A stretch of 64,000 nt of DNA from Nageia nagi. Lineage: Eukaryota > Pinophyta. Shown one piece after another: positions 37,579 through 49,397 of this stretch (position 1 is the first letter of the stretch; each line of letters starts with the position of its first letter). Made by a program: the position numbers and the translations under genes. The notes beneath the pieces were generated by a model that did no database searches, was not told the DNA's origin, and worked only from the letters and a program-made list of their open reading frames with translations. The DNA lies in contig JBITNC010000001.1 of assembly GCA_050084985.1 (NCBI GenBank), positions 214,954,001 to 215,018,000 on the forward strand. The letters run 5' to 3'.

Positions 37579-37821
37579 AGTGGTATGTCCTTTTTATATT
37601 GGGAGTTCCATATTTTGATGGTTAACTCATTGTTATAATCTTATGAATATTTATCATGAGCCCATCCTAAATTTTATCCCAATCCTCCAAAGATTCATTG
37701 CTATTTACTTTTGAGGATTGTACAAGCACTTCATATTAGGTTTATGTGTTTCATGTATATCTATTATAATATGATATAGTACATATTATATATGTAGTTG
37801 AATATTGTAGACTATTTATTT
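37579..37821 (+). mobile_element. Element C 5' LTR, right part
   Basis: This aligns with about 45,015-45,260. Shared strings include GAGTTCNANATTTTGRTRG, CCCAATCCTC, TACAAGCACTTCAT and TATTGTAGACTATTTATTTA. Together with 31,847-32,262 it makes up the LTR that element B interrupted. The exact 3' end is uncertain, because no clear primer site follows. Confidence 0.7.
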
Positions 37822-38589
37822 AAAAAGTTAGATATAATTTTTAGCTATATTCATTCCATTAAGAAATTATCATCTAATAAAGACAAATTAGAATATTCTC
37901 TTACTCATAATTTTGATTTTTTTATTGATATCCTAACCAATTATGAGTTATTAGAAGCAAATACTACAACTTTGCAATCTTTGAATAGTTTTTTTCTTAT
38001 GAAAATATAGGTTCATCAAGATAGAGGGTTTCTACCATTAATCAAGATGTTGTAAATAGAGTGTCAACCTATACACACATTGCTAGTGATGTGGAAGAAG
38101 ATGTAACAAAGCTTTAGGGTGTAGTGGATGTAAAGGATGATGGTATGATAAGCAATGATGATTACAAATACTTGATCCTAAACCCTAAGCATTACAAAAC
38201 ATGTACACTTTCTAATAAGGGTAAGGGCATTTTAAAAAATGAAGATACTAGTTTAAAAGTTAGATAATAACTTGTTGATACTATTAATAATACTTATAAG
38301 CATCACCTTGATTATTCATAAGAAGAATATAATATTCAATTAAAAATTCTTTAATATGCTTAAGATACCACCTCCTTTTATAAAGCTAATTCTAAACAAT
38401 AGTTAGAGTTCATCATAAAATTGTTTGATAAGCTTGATCATGAAAGGATAAATAGAATAGGGCCATTTGTTTCACTTAAAAAAAAAAGAGATTCAAAATG
38501 CAAATAAATCTTCATCTTAGACTACCAATATTCCACCTCAAACCCTTTCATCACCCTCTATAGCTAACATACCTATTTTTCAAGCTCCT

Positions 38590-39860
38590 ATAATATCAAA
38601 CATTGTTAAAATAATGAGGGAAAGAATTCAAAAATTAGAAAAGGAATTGCTTAATGATGATGAAGATGATTTCTTATTTTGTTTAAAATATCATTTGATT
38701 GATAGAATTATTTCTAAAGTATTTATTGGTAAAAAAAGTGTGAAATTTATAAATTTTAATAGTTTACAAGATTCAAAGATGCATGTTAGAAGATTTCAAG
38801 AAGAAGCTATAAAATATGTTCATGATAAGGATATGCTTACAAAATTATTTTTACATCATTTAAAAGATGATGCATTGAAATGGTATTCTTTTCTTCTTTA
38901 AAAGAGCATTGATAAATATGAGGATTTGATACATCAAATTTTAATGTAATTTAGATACAATATTATAGAAAAAGTTCAATTCATTTTTTTTTGTAAAATT
39001 AAGCAATTGTTTAACTAATATTTATCTTATTTTATGAAAATATGAAAACAAACTACAAAAAAGATTACTATGCTTGAGTAGTATTTGAAAGATATATTTG
39101 CAAATGCTTTATTTATTATATATAAGTTATTGGTTATATCTAATCATGATTGGATATTGGATAAAATGATAGATATATTATTTAAAAAAGAGGCTTGTAT
39201 AAAGAAACTTTATGATATGCATTATAAAAAACCTTAAACATATGAAAAGAAGGTAAAAATTATGAAAAATATAATAAAAATCTAAAATGGATAATGTTAA
39301 TAAGAGGAATAATAAACCATAAAAGAAATTTAAAAAAATTGATTGATATTGTTGATAATATTCTTAATATGTTGTTAAAAGAAGAACTTATTGAGCTTCT
39401 ACCAATTTCAACCTCATTTTCCTAATGGTGTTCCTAAATATTATTGATATGAGAAATTGTGTAATTATCACAAGGTACTAGGAAATCTAACCATAAATTA
39501 TTGGGTTTTAAGAAATATCATTTAGGATTTTATTAATAAGAAAGCAATTCAAATGGATGATAATGCTACTACAAATGATGGGCATGTATACCTTGATAAT
39601 GGAAAATTAAAGATATTCATAAATTCTTCACTAACTTCATAACTAATAGGTTTCATTAGCATGGTTAGTACTTTATATTTCATGAGTTATTATTTTTCTA
39701 ATAAAAATAGATGTAGTGGATATATAAAGTTACCAAGAAAAGATTTTAGTAATGAAAAATCAAAGAATGGTGAAGAAGTGAAGCAAATAAACACCATTTA
39801 TGGTGTGCATGTCTATTTGTATACCACCATTGGCATGAAATAAATAACAAGGAAGGTTCC
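38590..39860 (+). pseudogene. Gag pseudogene of element C
   Basis: The best open stretch (38,614-38,901, 95 codons) contains FINFNSLQDSKMHVRRFQEE and KLFLHHLKDDALKWYSFL, the core pattern of plant retrotransposon Gag (LxGxAxxWYxxL). The frame continues through stops with DKYEDLIHQI and FRYNI. Near 39,450-39,540, LCNYHKVLGNLTINYWVLRN then DFINKKAIQ matches the zinc-binding region of element A (FCRYHRGHGHKMCECQKFRD...DKKAI) with the key residues partly lost. It lies in sense with the element, downstream of the 5' LTR. Bases 37,822-38,589 hold a more degraded N-terminal region. The gene is inactive. Confidence 0.7.
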
Positions 39861-40684
39861 TCTCTTTGTCCCTAAATATATAAAATATGTTTGGGTTACT
39901 CAACCATCCTAGATGCACAAAGTAATTGCTTCAAATCTAAAAACTTGAAACAATAGTGTGCATTAGCTAGGTTGTTTCTTGGTCTAACAATTATGCATTA
40001 TTATGTATTGCATGCATTAGTTATTATATTATTGGTCTCCTAGGAAATTTTTTTATCACTATTTCTTAATTTTTTTTTATTGTAATGCTTAAATGCAACA
40101 TCATTGATGACATTTCACCTATTTTCATGCCACTAATGGCATGTGTTTTCAAAATAGAATTCAAAAGAATAGTATTTTATTTATCTTAATTGCATTCTTG
40201 ATTGTTTAAAATGACTAAATTATATATTTTTAATCATTAAAGTGAAATAAACTTAATCTTATTCATTGTTATTTTGTATTTAGTACCTAGGGGACCTTGG
40301 TTTCACTTTTGATTTCTTCTTGTGTTATTGCTTACACTTTCATACATTGGATCATGTTAGATGTGTGCAATGGAATTATTAAGTGATTACTTTCATTTTA
40401 TAAATTAGATTACTTATTAAACTTATATTTCATATCATTAATGAATTATTTATTTCTCATAATCCTAAAATTTGAACTTTGTAATTTAGATGATCAATTA
40501 TAAAAATGTACAAATATAAATATAAACCATTCACATATAAAATGTACCAAACACATGTACACAAATTAATGCCAAAATATAATACATATATATCATGTAA
40601 TGTCAAAATGTATAAAAATATGGTGGATCTATATTCATGGTATAAAATTAGTGGCATGCACTACTACCATTACTCTTGGCCTCA
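39861..40684. other. Element C interior between gag and PMD, no gene seen
   Basis: This corresponds to the gag-PMD intergenic zone of element A. It contains short palindrome-like words such as GCCACTAATGGCATGTG near 40,130 and CACCATTGGCATG near 39,825. No coding motif is visible; two short overlapping open frames at 40,457-40,688 lie on opposite strands and look like chance. Confidence 0.5.
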
Positions 40685-42640
40685 CTAGTCCTAGGTCTAG
40701 TCTTCCTGCTACTACTGCTAGCTCCTAAAATTGAAACCTAACTCAACACATCACTAGTGTTGATACTCTAGGTAGTTAAGAGTTTCTTGTTTTTCCCATA
40801 CTTATCCCTCAAAATTGAAATATCATTATCCTTATTCTTGATCTTATTCATGAGACTCTAGATGAATGCCCACTATTCATTAGGTGGAGGCATGTCCACC
40901 TAATCCTATAACCTCTTCAAGGATTTCTCTAGTGTGGATATCTAATCATCCCTAGCTACAAATATGGCCTATAGAGTTTCCACCTCTCCCTTGAAAGGAT
41001 TGAGCCTCTAAATTTCAACCTCGAGGGCTATCATCCATGTGTCTCTCTCTCCTATGAACAATATTTGTAATATCAATTTCTTGGTCATATAAAAACTTAC
41101 ATAAGTAGATATATGATTGTTAAATTATTTCCTATATCCACTAGTCATACAATCTCTACTAGTGATTCTAAATCTAGGGTTACTAGTCCTCCATGCATAG
41201 GTATATCATGCATGGGGTTATCTACCTAATAAGTATCCTCCTTTAATAATCCCTTTGATGTAGGTAGCGCCTCCTCCTCCTCATCTAATCCCAAGGTGAT
41301 TAGATGTATAGCCTTCCATTATATCATATACTCCCTCATAGTCCTAAGTACATGGAGATTTCCACTACTATGTCATGAACCTTGGACTCCTCCCAGGTTA
41401 TCCTCTAATCTATTATGATATATGATCCACCTGGTTCATCCTAGTCAATCATGTATCTCCTAAAGCACATGGGAACTAGAGGGATACCCTATTGGATCCC
41501 AAATTACCTAAGAACCCTATGTGGGAGGTAGGGCTCTACTAACTTCCTCTTGGTCTAGAAAAAGTAATCCTCCCTCACCTAAATAAGTTGGTGGGCATCC
41601 TCATATCACTTGAAGTCTACATATGAGACCCAAACTAAGTACTTGGATTGGGTCTCTTCTATCTCTCATCTCCTTACCTCTAAAGTATATGGATACTTGT
41701 ATCCATGTTTCCTCAAAACCCAATAGGTCAATATTATGTTGCTAATATCATCTCTAATCCTTTATAATACAATCAATCTAATGAATTATATTTCTTATAT
41801 GGCCATATCTATAGTAGGCCTATATGTGTAATCATGATTTTGAACTTATCAACACTCATGAAGTTGTATAAATCCCTATATAATTAGGTTAGCACTAGTG
41901 ACACCCATGCAAATCATGTTCTCCTAGCATAAATCTCCTACACTAGCCAAATTAGCTTAAGATCAAAAGAGAAATTATTCTTGTATAAACATAGGCATAT
42001 GAAAATAATAGAGGTAATGTAAAGCCTCAAGTGTCTCCTAGTGGTGCAAATTAGAAAACCTCCACTAATCTAGTAGCTTGGTGATCTCAATCATGGTCTT
42101 CCTCTCCCATCAACCATAAAGCTAGCTACTCTCTAACTGCATTATCTACTACCTTAGCTTGATACCAAAGCTAACCCTAGATGGGTATCCCCCAAATCTT
42201 GTATATATCTAGCAACATGATGCTCATTTCACCTAGGGGTAGGTGAAATGTGTTATAATCTAGGTCCGATCTCTACACTTGGGTTGTAAACAAGGGAAAA
42301 TACAATTAGATATGCCTAGTTATGGCCAAATTATCCAACCAAGATTGTGTGAGGATATCATACTTATGGTTGGTAAACTATCACATCCTTACCTTCTCTA
42401 ATGTAGCTATGTACATGGGCCCTCCCCTAATTAAAACCTTATGATCTTGCAAGGAATAAATTAAGAAAATTAACCTAAAAATCAAACCTAAAATGATAGA
42501 GAAAAAATATATTAACTTGTAGTGAATTTTTGGTAAAAAATTGAAACAAAAATGAAGCAAAACTAGCAAGGATTAATTACTTACCACATGTTCAAAGGGA
42601 AGACTCTAAATATATTTTGCATTATGGTCACATTGACCAG
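40685..42640 (-). pseudogene. Plant mobile domain (PMD) pseudogene of element C
   Basis: On the minus strand, in shifting frames, GGPMYIATLEKVRM is followed by a NTFHLPLGEMSIMLLDIYKI-like segment near 42,270-42,200. This is the PMD hallmark (THTFHLPxGExTVTLEDVxxL). Downstream are a region equivalent to the acidic zone of the other copies, a splice-like GTAAGT...TTCATAG segment at 41,100-41,052, and a charged coiled-coil-like C-terminus ending near 40,685. The putative intron of 49 nt is short for plants, perhaps because of a deletion. A GTAAGT donor near 42,587 may belong to a first intron. The gene is antisense to element C and more diverged than the A and B copies. Many stops make it dead. 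Confidence 0.6.
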
Positions 42641-44554
42641 TGCCATTCATCATCTTCCATGGTAGAAAAAAGATATAAAATAAATGATTAAGTTTAAATC
42701 ATATCAATGAATCAATAGCTCAAATTAGGGGAAATATCATAGGTCAATGTTATGTACATGGAGATAAGGATCACTAGATAGTTCTAGACCAAAAGCACCA
42801 ATAGGAGAATGATAGCAAAATGAGGGAAAATTCATCTTATTATTTTATTTGCTCCTTTTCTCTCATAACTCTACTACCATGTAGGGCATGTTGATTAATG
42901 CTTTCTTTGATCCCCTAATTTTTATTTCATGTATGGCACATGCTTTAAACTATTTCATAGGCTTTCCATTTCTTTTTGAAGAGCAAATTTTACTATTTTC
43001 ACATTACCATTGACATGTAATTCATCACATTTATAACCAATTCCGTGCCTATCAATCATGAATGGTAAGAATATTTGTTTGCCTAGTTTACATTGCATAT
43101 TAAATTGGAAATTATCTATCTTTCATTTTTTTAACTTTATTTGTAGTAAATAGATGCCATTGGTGACATTCTTTATGTAAAATTGGAAAAAATTATAAAC
43201 GCTATGATTCAATTCCTATTCTCATGGATCATAATAATTGAAAATCATGAATGTTATATGAGTAGAATGATAAAATTTTAATTATGTAAATCCAATTTAA
43301 TTAAATCTATATGCAAAATGTTCATATTTGCATATATGCATGGTTTTTGTTGGTACATAGTTGAAACTCCATATTTCAATACCAATTGGATACTGTATTT
43401 TTTCCAAAGATCAATTCATCTATTAACATACTATTAGAGGTGTGCATAAAGCATAATTATGTGTTCTTTCAAATATTGATCATGTTTACATCTTATTAAT
43501 GGCTAAAAAAGATTGATATTTCACTTTTATGATTATTGCATAGAAAAATTAAACATATGGTCAACTATTACTAGGTAATGGTTTATATTGAAAATGTTAT
43601 GCTATATGGCAATGTCATTTCAATTATGATATAATGCAAACTATTATTTTTTAGTGTTAATTGAATATCATTCAAATTTATACATCTAATATGAATATGT
43701 CCATGCTACCAATGGTGTGTGTTCATTACAAATATTTTGAAATAGGGTTGCATGCTCTAATTTCTTTAAATATCTACCTAAGAATGCCATTATTTTATAA
43801 ATATACAATATTATAACATTGATGACCAAAATTGTAGAAGAAATGATTACAAAATTTTAGGCATAACACACCACTAATAGCATGTGTTTATTTTTAAAAA
43901 TTGTGAAATTTGAAATATAAGGCCAATAAATATTTGAATATTTGGTATATTTACAAAACTTGAATGATACTATTCATTATTCTACTAATAATTATTTTCA
44001 AGACCATGGATATTCTATTAGCAAATATCTCATTTTTATAGGTTATTTCAAGTTTGAGTCATTAAAAGTTCTCATCAACTTGATAATAATGGATATTACA
44101 AGCTTGGGGCATCAAAAAATAAAAAGACCTCATGTACTACCTCTTCATAGAATATAAGTTACATTCACAATAGTTAATACATCATGGTTTATAGAACTAT
44201 GAGTCTCATTGACCATAGTGACATAATGGATATTATATTAATTTCATTCTTGCTCTTTCAATTGATTATTATTTCATGGGATGTGATTAATGTGGGTATT
44301 ATGTTGATTTGTGCTTTAGCTATTATCATGGTGAGTAGGATTGGCATAGACTACTCTTTTAATATAGGGACTTTGATTTGGCTTACTTAGCCAATGTAGC
44401 ATGAGCAAGGGGAAACTAAGAATAATAAGAGGAAAAACCATACCACATTCAACATATTAATAAAAATATAAAATCCTCTTTACTATTAAAAATTTTCTTA
44501 TCTTCTCTATAGTTTTTTGGATTATGCAATTTTAATGCTTTTCATTTCATATCC
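42641..44554. other. Element C interior between PMD and polypurine tract
   Basis: I see no gene here. The short open frames at 43,942-44,157 and 44,184-44,390 carry no motif. Words related to CCATTRGTGG/CCACTAATGG recur (near 43,006, 43,151, 43,707 and 43,871). In element A this zone contains tandem arrays, but I see none here. Confidence 0.5.
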
Positions 44555-44568
44555 GAAGAGGGGAAGAA
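44555..44568 (+). promoter_or_regulatory. Polypurine tract of element C
   Basis: GAAGAGGGGAAGAA lies directly before the LTR start TGTAGACTCC. It is preceded by TTTCATTTCATATCC, which resembles TTTTGATTTCACATCC before the tract of element A. It would prime plus-strand DNA synthesis. Confidence 0.75.
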
Positions 44569-45260
44569 TGTAGACTCCTACGAATGATTTATTATTTATT
44601 TAATAAATAATATTTAGAATTATCAAATGATTTAATGCAATATTATATATGTCAATATAAAATGATACTATAATGCAATACCATGTGTTATATTAAATAT
44701 TATATTGTACATCATGGGTCTTATTTTAAGTTATCTTGAATATAATAAATGTTATTATCATTTCTAGGAGTCACCCTCATTCCTTGTTATGCCCTTTGTA
44801 GGTTATAAATATGGGTAGAATAGGTTGATTTCCATAGATATGAAAATTCTTTTGATAAGATAAAGAACTTTGATATGTGATTATCAATTGTAACGGTATA
44901 TTTGGATGCCACCTATCATGAGAAGTTGTCATACATTGAGCTTTAAACTTTTTATATCTTACACATAACATGAATCATCCAAATCCATGCATTTAAGGGG
45001 CATTTTTCTCTTACACCATTAGTGGAGTGCAAATTCTAGATCAAGAGTTCTAGATTTTGGTAGTTGGATCATTGCTACACTCTTATGAAGATTAGTCATG
45101 AACCCATGTTGAATACAATCCCAATCCTCTGAATATTCATCACTATTTGCTTTTGCAAATTTTACAAGCACTTCATGTCAGGTTCATATGTTTCATATAT
45201 ATCTTTTGTAAATGGATATAGTGTACATTATATATTGTAGACTATTTATTTAATTATTTT
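44569..45260 (+). mobile_element. Element C 3' LTR (~692 bp)
   Basis: It begins TGTAGACTCCTACGAATGAT directly after the polypurine tract and aligns with the two parts of the 5' LTR. The 3' limit is set by loss of similarity after TATTGTAGACTATTTATTTA and may be off by some bases. It holds TATAAATATGGGTAG near 44,814, a possible TATA box. Confidence 0.75.
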
Positions 45261-45837
45261 TATTTATAATTATATTTATTTAATTATGTTTAGATAATAG
45301 GAAGGTACTTTATATTATGTAAATGATTTGTGAACACTAGCAATGGTGCCTAACTCATAGATTAGGGTGTGTTAGTTGTCCTTATGCCCTTGAGTTATAC
45401 TCCTAAATGATTAAGTTCATTAGTATAATAAAACTACCAATTAACTTCACTTCTTATTCTTATGCACTTATAACTTCACTTCTTATTCTTATGCACTATC
45501 TTATTTTCATATTTGCTTACTTGCAAATTTACTCACTATTATTTGCTTAAGTATTTTGCTTGCATTATGTTGCACTAATCATGTAGGATAGTATAATTGA
45601 GGCATAGTCTAGTGACTGAATGATCATTACTTCCTAAGGTGACTTACTAAGAGGATCTAATATCATATGAAGGTATATTGAGCCATATTATTTCTTTGTT
45701 CAACTTACCTCACAACATTTATTATCAAATATTATTTGCTTTGATATCATTAGAGTTAAAAATACAAAAAACTCTAGGTTAGGTTTATTTTGTGTCAAGT
45801 ATTTAGCTTCTTGTCCTTCAATCAAACTCAAGAAATC
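45261..45837 (+). other. Leader-like region upstream of element D gag
   Basis: This is AT-rich sequence between the element C LTR and an ATG that opens a gag-like frame at 45,838. It contains an imperfect doubled string CTTCACTTCTTATTCTTATGC at about 45,445-45,500. It may be the LTR end and leader of element D, but no LTR or primer site can be delimited. Confidence 0.4.
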
Positions 45838-45968
45838 ATGACTAACCCTAAGAAGAAAATCAAGGTGGGTGGTAGTGAACTAGGCCTTGAGACTATCAAT
45901 GTCACCAAGGAGAGTTAAAGAAGGAAGATGGATTAGGATACAATATGAGGAGATTCATGGAAGATGTA
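45838..45968 (+). pseudogene. Element D gag, N-terminal part (split by element A)
   Basis: The frame opens with MTNPKKKIKVGGSELGLETI and runs with stops to the insertion point of element A. If element A and one copy of its target duplication are removed, the same frame continues at 54,416. Length and position suggest the N-terminus of a Gag of an older, unrelated LTR element. Inactive: stops are present before and after the insertion. Confidence 0.6.
45964..45968 (+). repeat. Target-site duplication ATGTA, left
   Basis: ATGTA directly precedes the TG of the 5' LTR of element A and is repeated directly after its 3' LTR at 54,411-54,415. A 5-bp duplication is the usual footprint of LTR retrotransposon integration. 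Confidence 0.92.
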
Positions 45969-46801
45969 TGTTAACACATAAAAATGAATTTATGTTTTTA
46001 AATCAATAAATTAATGAAATATGCTTGGCATAAATATATGTCTTGAATGTATTAAAGTGATAATGTCAATGTTTATCTTGAATATGAATTTTATAATGAT
46101 TATCTTGAATATTGCATGGATTATCTTGTTTATTGGTGTGTTTATCTTGAATCTTGTGAATTAACCTTATTTATGTGGATGCACGCCGACCCATGGGTGG
46201 TATTATCTATTATCTATATAAATAAGGGATCTAATAGTAAGTCCACGATAACAAGGATACACATGATCCCGCGTATGGTCTTGTAAGTGGCTACCCCTTA
46301 AGGTATCTCTTGGTACTACCTACAAGGCTGTGGTTTGTGTACTTCCTTACGCGAGCTATCCTGACATCTACGATCTATTCTGATATCATACTACCATCTG
46401 AGACATCTACATTGAAGTTCTGGACTTAATCGAGAGGTCAAAACTATCAAATGAAGGCCATCGGTGCTCCTTTTTGAATGGAAGAACACCGTTGGCACTC
46501 TTATATCATTGAAATGGACCACCTATGGTCCTCTTTTTGCATCCTTATAGGTCATGACATTGTTGGAAAGGTAGCTCATCATCAGTACATTGCCAATATC
46601 TGCATCTTTCATTGTTAGGTATGTTTCGTGAGTTAAGTACACAAATTATAGTCTTGGTTGGTACAATTACACTTCTAAATTGGTTATGTTGTTTATTGTT
46701 ATCTAGAATAAATTGCTATCTGTAGCTTAAATACAGATAATATTGAGTTTGTAGATATTTGCCTATTTACTTATTTGCACACTCAATTTTATTTGTAAAC
46801 A
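45969..46801 (+). mobile_element. Element A 5' LTR (833 bp)
   Basis: It is identical in length to the 3' LTR at 53,578-54,410. By eye I count about 51 differences, about 47 of them transitions, and no length change. It contains the TATA box at 46,215 and the palindromic word GGACCACCTATGGTCCTC near 46,515. Confidence 0.95.
46215..46224 (+). promoter_or_regulatory. TATA box of element A 5' LTR
   Basis: TATATAAATA, followed by AGGG, is kept unchanged in the 3' LTR at 53,824-53,833 and, in altered form, in the element B and 13-kb LTRs. It is the likely promoter for the genomic RNA, with the start about 30 bp downstream. Confidence 0.65.
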
Positions 46802-46803
46802 TT

Positions 46804-46821
46804 TGGTGAACCCGACGTGAA
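46804..46821 (+). promoter_or_regulatory. Primer-binding region of element A
   Basis: TGGTGAACCCGACGTGAA starts 2 bp after the LTR. It begins with TGG, as tRNA-primed sites do, and is kept as TGATGAATCCAATGTGAA in element B. I cannot name the tRNA with confidence. Confidence 0.65.
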
Positions 46822-46823
46822 AC

Positions 46824-48995
46824 ATGCTTTCTAATTCAAAAATGCACAAAGATATAGATGAATTTTCAAATTATTCTTCATTAGTTCAATCATCACCTAA
46901 GAGGAAAAGAAAAACGTGAAAAAGAATAGAGCCAACTAGAAAAAGTGCTAGACTAAATAAGGAAAGTGCTCCTTGGATTATTAAAGATAAACTTCCAGAT
47001 GAGGAATCCTATCATGGTGATTCCGAAGATAATGATAGTTCTGATGGTGAAACCCTAGAAAATATTAGCCAAATGTTCGAAGAGGAGTTGTCAATAACCC
47101 TATACTAACCTAATAGATTCAATAGCTAGAAACTTACTGAGGAAAAACTTAGGTTAGTGCAACAATTTATGAAAGATTTTGGGATGTTCTACAAATTTGC
47201 TATAGACACTAGTATGGCATATTCTTTTCACTATTTATGGAAATTTAAAACTACAAACAATCTCACATCAATCATTAGAGCATCTTTTATCAAACCAACT
47301 ATGACTATTATAGAAGATCATGAAAAATTTTATATGTCATGCTTTAACCAACAAACTTCCACTCCTAGGGATATTAAAACAAATATGTGTGAGTCTATGT
47401 TACCTCTAACCCTTGTTGAATATGTTAGAAATCATGAAGCAATAATGTAGGAAGAAATGAATAATGAATATTCAGATGAAGAGGAAGTGATACATTTTGA
47501 TGAAGAATTAAATGATGAGTTAGGGGCAGAACTTGAAATGGACTCTATAGCACAGAGATTGGTTGATGCTTATCCCTATTGGTTAGATTGAGAGAAGGAG
47601 ATCAAAGAAATAGAAGTAAAAAGGGTTATCAGCATAGGGTCTTATCAGAAATCATAATCATGCACAAAAGAGATCATTATAAGAGAACTAGAAATGCAAC
47701 TAGTACAGGAATGGAGGGATTAGAATTTAAGATTTGCCCCAAGAGCATCAGATTATGAGAAAGAAGAAGAGATAGGAGGGTGTAAAACCCCAAAAGAGAA
47801 GTTGGATTAGGAAGACATAGAAAAATAAAGGCAAAAAGAAATAGTAGAACTAAGAATGGCCCAGCTTCAAGCAATGTCCAAGCAGCTCAAAAGGTTAACA
47901 TTATTACATGATGAAAAAGCAAATGAATATCTAACAAAAAATCTTCCTCTTTACACAAGAATCAAAAGAAGAAAATGGGAAGGAAAAGATATTGAATTCA
48001 GCAAGTACAATGGTATAAGTGATCCAAGGATGCACATCACAATTTTTGAAGAGGTAGCATATAGACACCTTCAAGATGAGGATATGTTAGCCAGGTTATT
48101 TTAGCTCAGTTTAGGGGAAGAAGCTTTAGAATGGTTTTATGACTTAAAGGACCAAAGTATTACCAGCTATAGATAGTTAAAACAAGAATTCTTGGATCAG
48201 TATCAGTACAGCATAAAGAAAAAACTTGCTATCATGGATTTGGCTAGAATGAGACAAGGGAAGAGTCAATCATTTGAAGAGTTTGTAGTAGCTTGGAAAA
48301 AAATGGCTACATACATAGTGCTAAGCGAAAAAGAGTTGAAACAAATGTTGATAAAGTCATTAAGAGATGAGATACTTCTCGAATTTTTCAACTATCTAGA
48401 ACAACCCCTTGCAAAAATGATCTTATCCATGATTCAAAAAGAGAGACACTTGATGAAAATTGGTTTATGGGGGCATAAGAAAGATGAAAAACCAATACCA
48501 GCCAAAGTGATAGCTACAGTTGTAGTAAATAAAGGGTTGCAAGAACTTACAAAACAAAGGACCCCTAGAGTATATGCTAAAGTTACCGAAGATCATGATG
48601 AGTTGTTGCAATCATTGGTGCAAAGAGGTTTGATCTAGTTACCACCAATAAATCAAGGAAACACAAGAACTATAGGAGGGTTTTGTAGATATCACAGGGG
48701 TCATGGCCATAAAATGTGTGAATGTCAAAAATTTAGAGATGTTATTCAGGATTTAGTGGATAAGAAGGCTATCTCATTCAACAAGCTAGAAGAAAAGAAG
48801 AAGGCTCTAGTACACACAAATAATAAAAAGTTGGGGATATATAAGAACCCTATGCCATAGCATAATATCAGAATACTATTTACCTAGGGGCACATGACAA
48901 AAGGAATCAAGATATCAGAAAGACAATCAGAGGGATGATAGAATGAGGCTAGCACCAGTGGGAGCTCTAGGCCCTCTGGAGGTATCATTTGGTAG
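46824..48995 (+). pseudogene. Gag of element A, one frame with stops only
   Basis: Starting at the first ATG after the primer region, a single frame runs for 724 codons without any frameshift but with at least twelve stops. The N-terminal third has a basic stretch (SPKRKRKT) and acidic regions. Around 47,980-48,200 lies the Gag core: FSKYNGISDPRMHITIFEE, DMLARLF, LSLGEEALEWFYDL, then KQEFLDQYQYSIKK. Near 48,680-48,770, GGFCRYHRGHGHKMCECQKF and IQDLVDKKAI is the zinc-binding region usual in plant Gag (C-x2-H-x3-GH-x4-C type). Most stops fit C-to-T or G-to-A change of Gln, Arg or Trp codons. Intact, it would package element RNA. The frame closes at 48,993, 400 bp before the convergent PMD gene ends. 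Confidence 0.88.
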
Positions 48996-49145
48996 ATCAA
49001 AATTTATATATATAAAAAAAATAAAAAAAAAAGAAGAGAAGAGAAAAGCTAGCAGTTGGTTCAGGTCACTAACGGACATCATGGTCAAGATTGGAGGGCT
49101 TCATGATGTCATAATAGGAGCATTGGCATTGTATTTCATGATAAT

Positions 49146-49163
49146 AGGACCACTAGTGGTCCT
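49146..49163. promoter_or_regulatory. 18-bp perfect palindrome between convergent gag and PMD
   Basis: AGGACCACTAGTGGTCCT is its own reverse complement. It is the best copy of a word seen many times in elements A and B. It lies 150 bp after the gag stop and 235 bp from the PMD stop, followed by CTTTTAG. A protein-binding site or a hairpin near transcript ends are both possible; function is unknown. Confidence 0.6.
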
Positions 49164-49397
49164 CTTTTAGTGGAAAAATAGAGGAAAGCAAAAGATTCCA
49201 ATTCCTTTTGCAGCATGAGAAGTTAGAATTTCAGGTCGTGTCATTGGCATTTGTTCTCAAGGATCACGAAATATCAAATTCATTCATCATAGATACATGT
49301 ACAATAGCAAATTAGGTACCAAAATTTGTGTTTTATATATATCATGATCAAAATGTTTTTATTTACAATACAACTGGATGAGATTACATAGAATGAT

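Larger units (their letters stand above)
31847..45260 (+). mobile_element. Element C: PMD-carrying LTR retrotransposon, interrupted by element B
   Basis: The element is delimited by a 5' LTR split into 31,847-32,262 and 37,579-37,821, and a 3' LTR at 44,569-45,260. The interior carries a sense gag (38,590-39,860), an antisense plant-mobile-domain gene (40,685-42,640) and a polypurine tract (44,555-44,568). Element B fills the gap in the 5' LTR. No reverse transcriptase or integrase is visible anywhere in the interior, so it was non-autonomous or has lost pol. The layout is the same as in elements A and B, but sequence similarity to them is low outside conserved protein motifs, so C is a distinct subfamily. 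Confidence 0.7.

Noticed and set aside
40457-40688. Two overlapping short open frames on opposite strands
   Set aside because: Low-complexity TATA-rich sequence with no motif; overlap on both strands is typical of chance frames.
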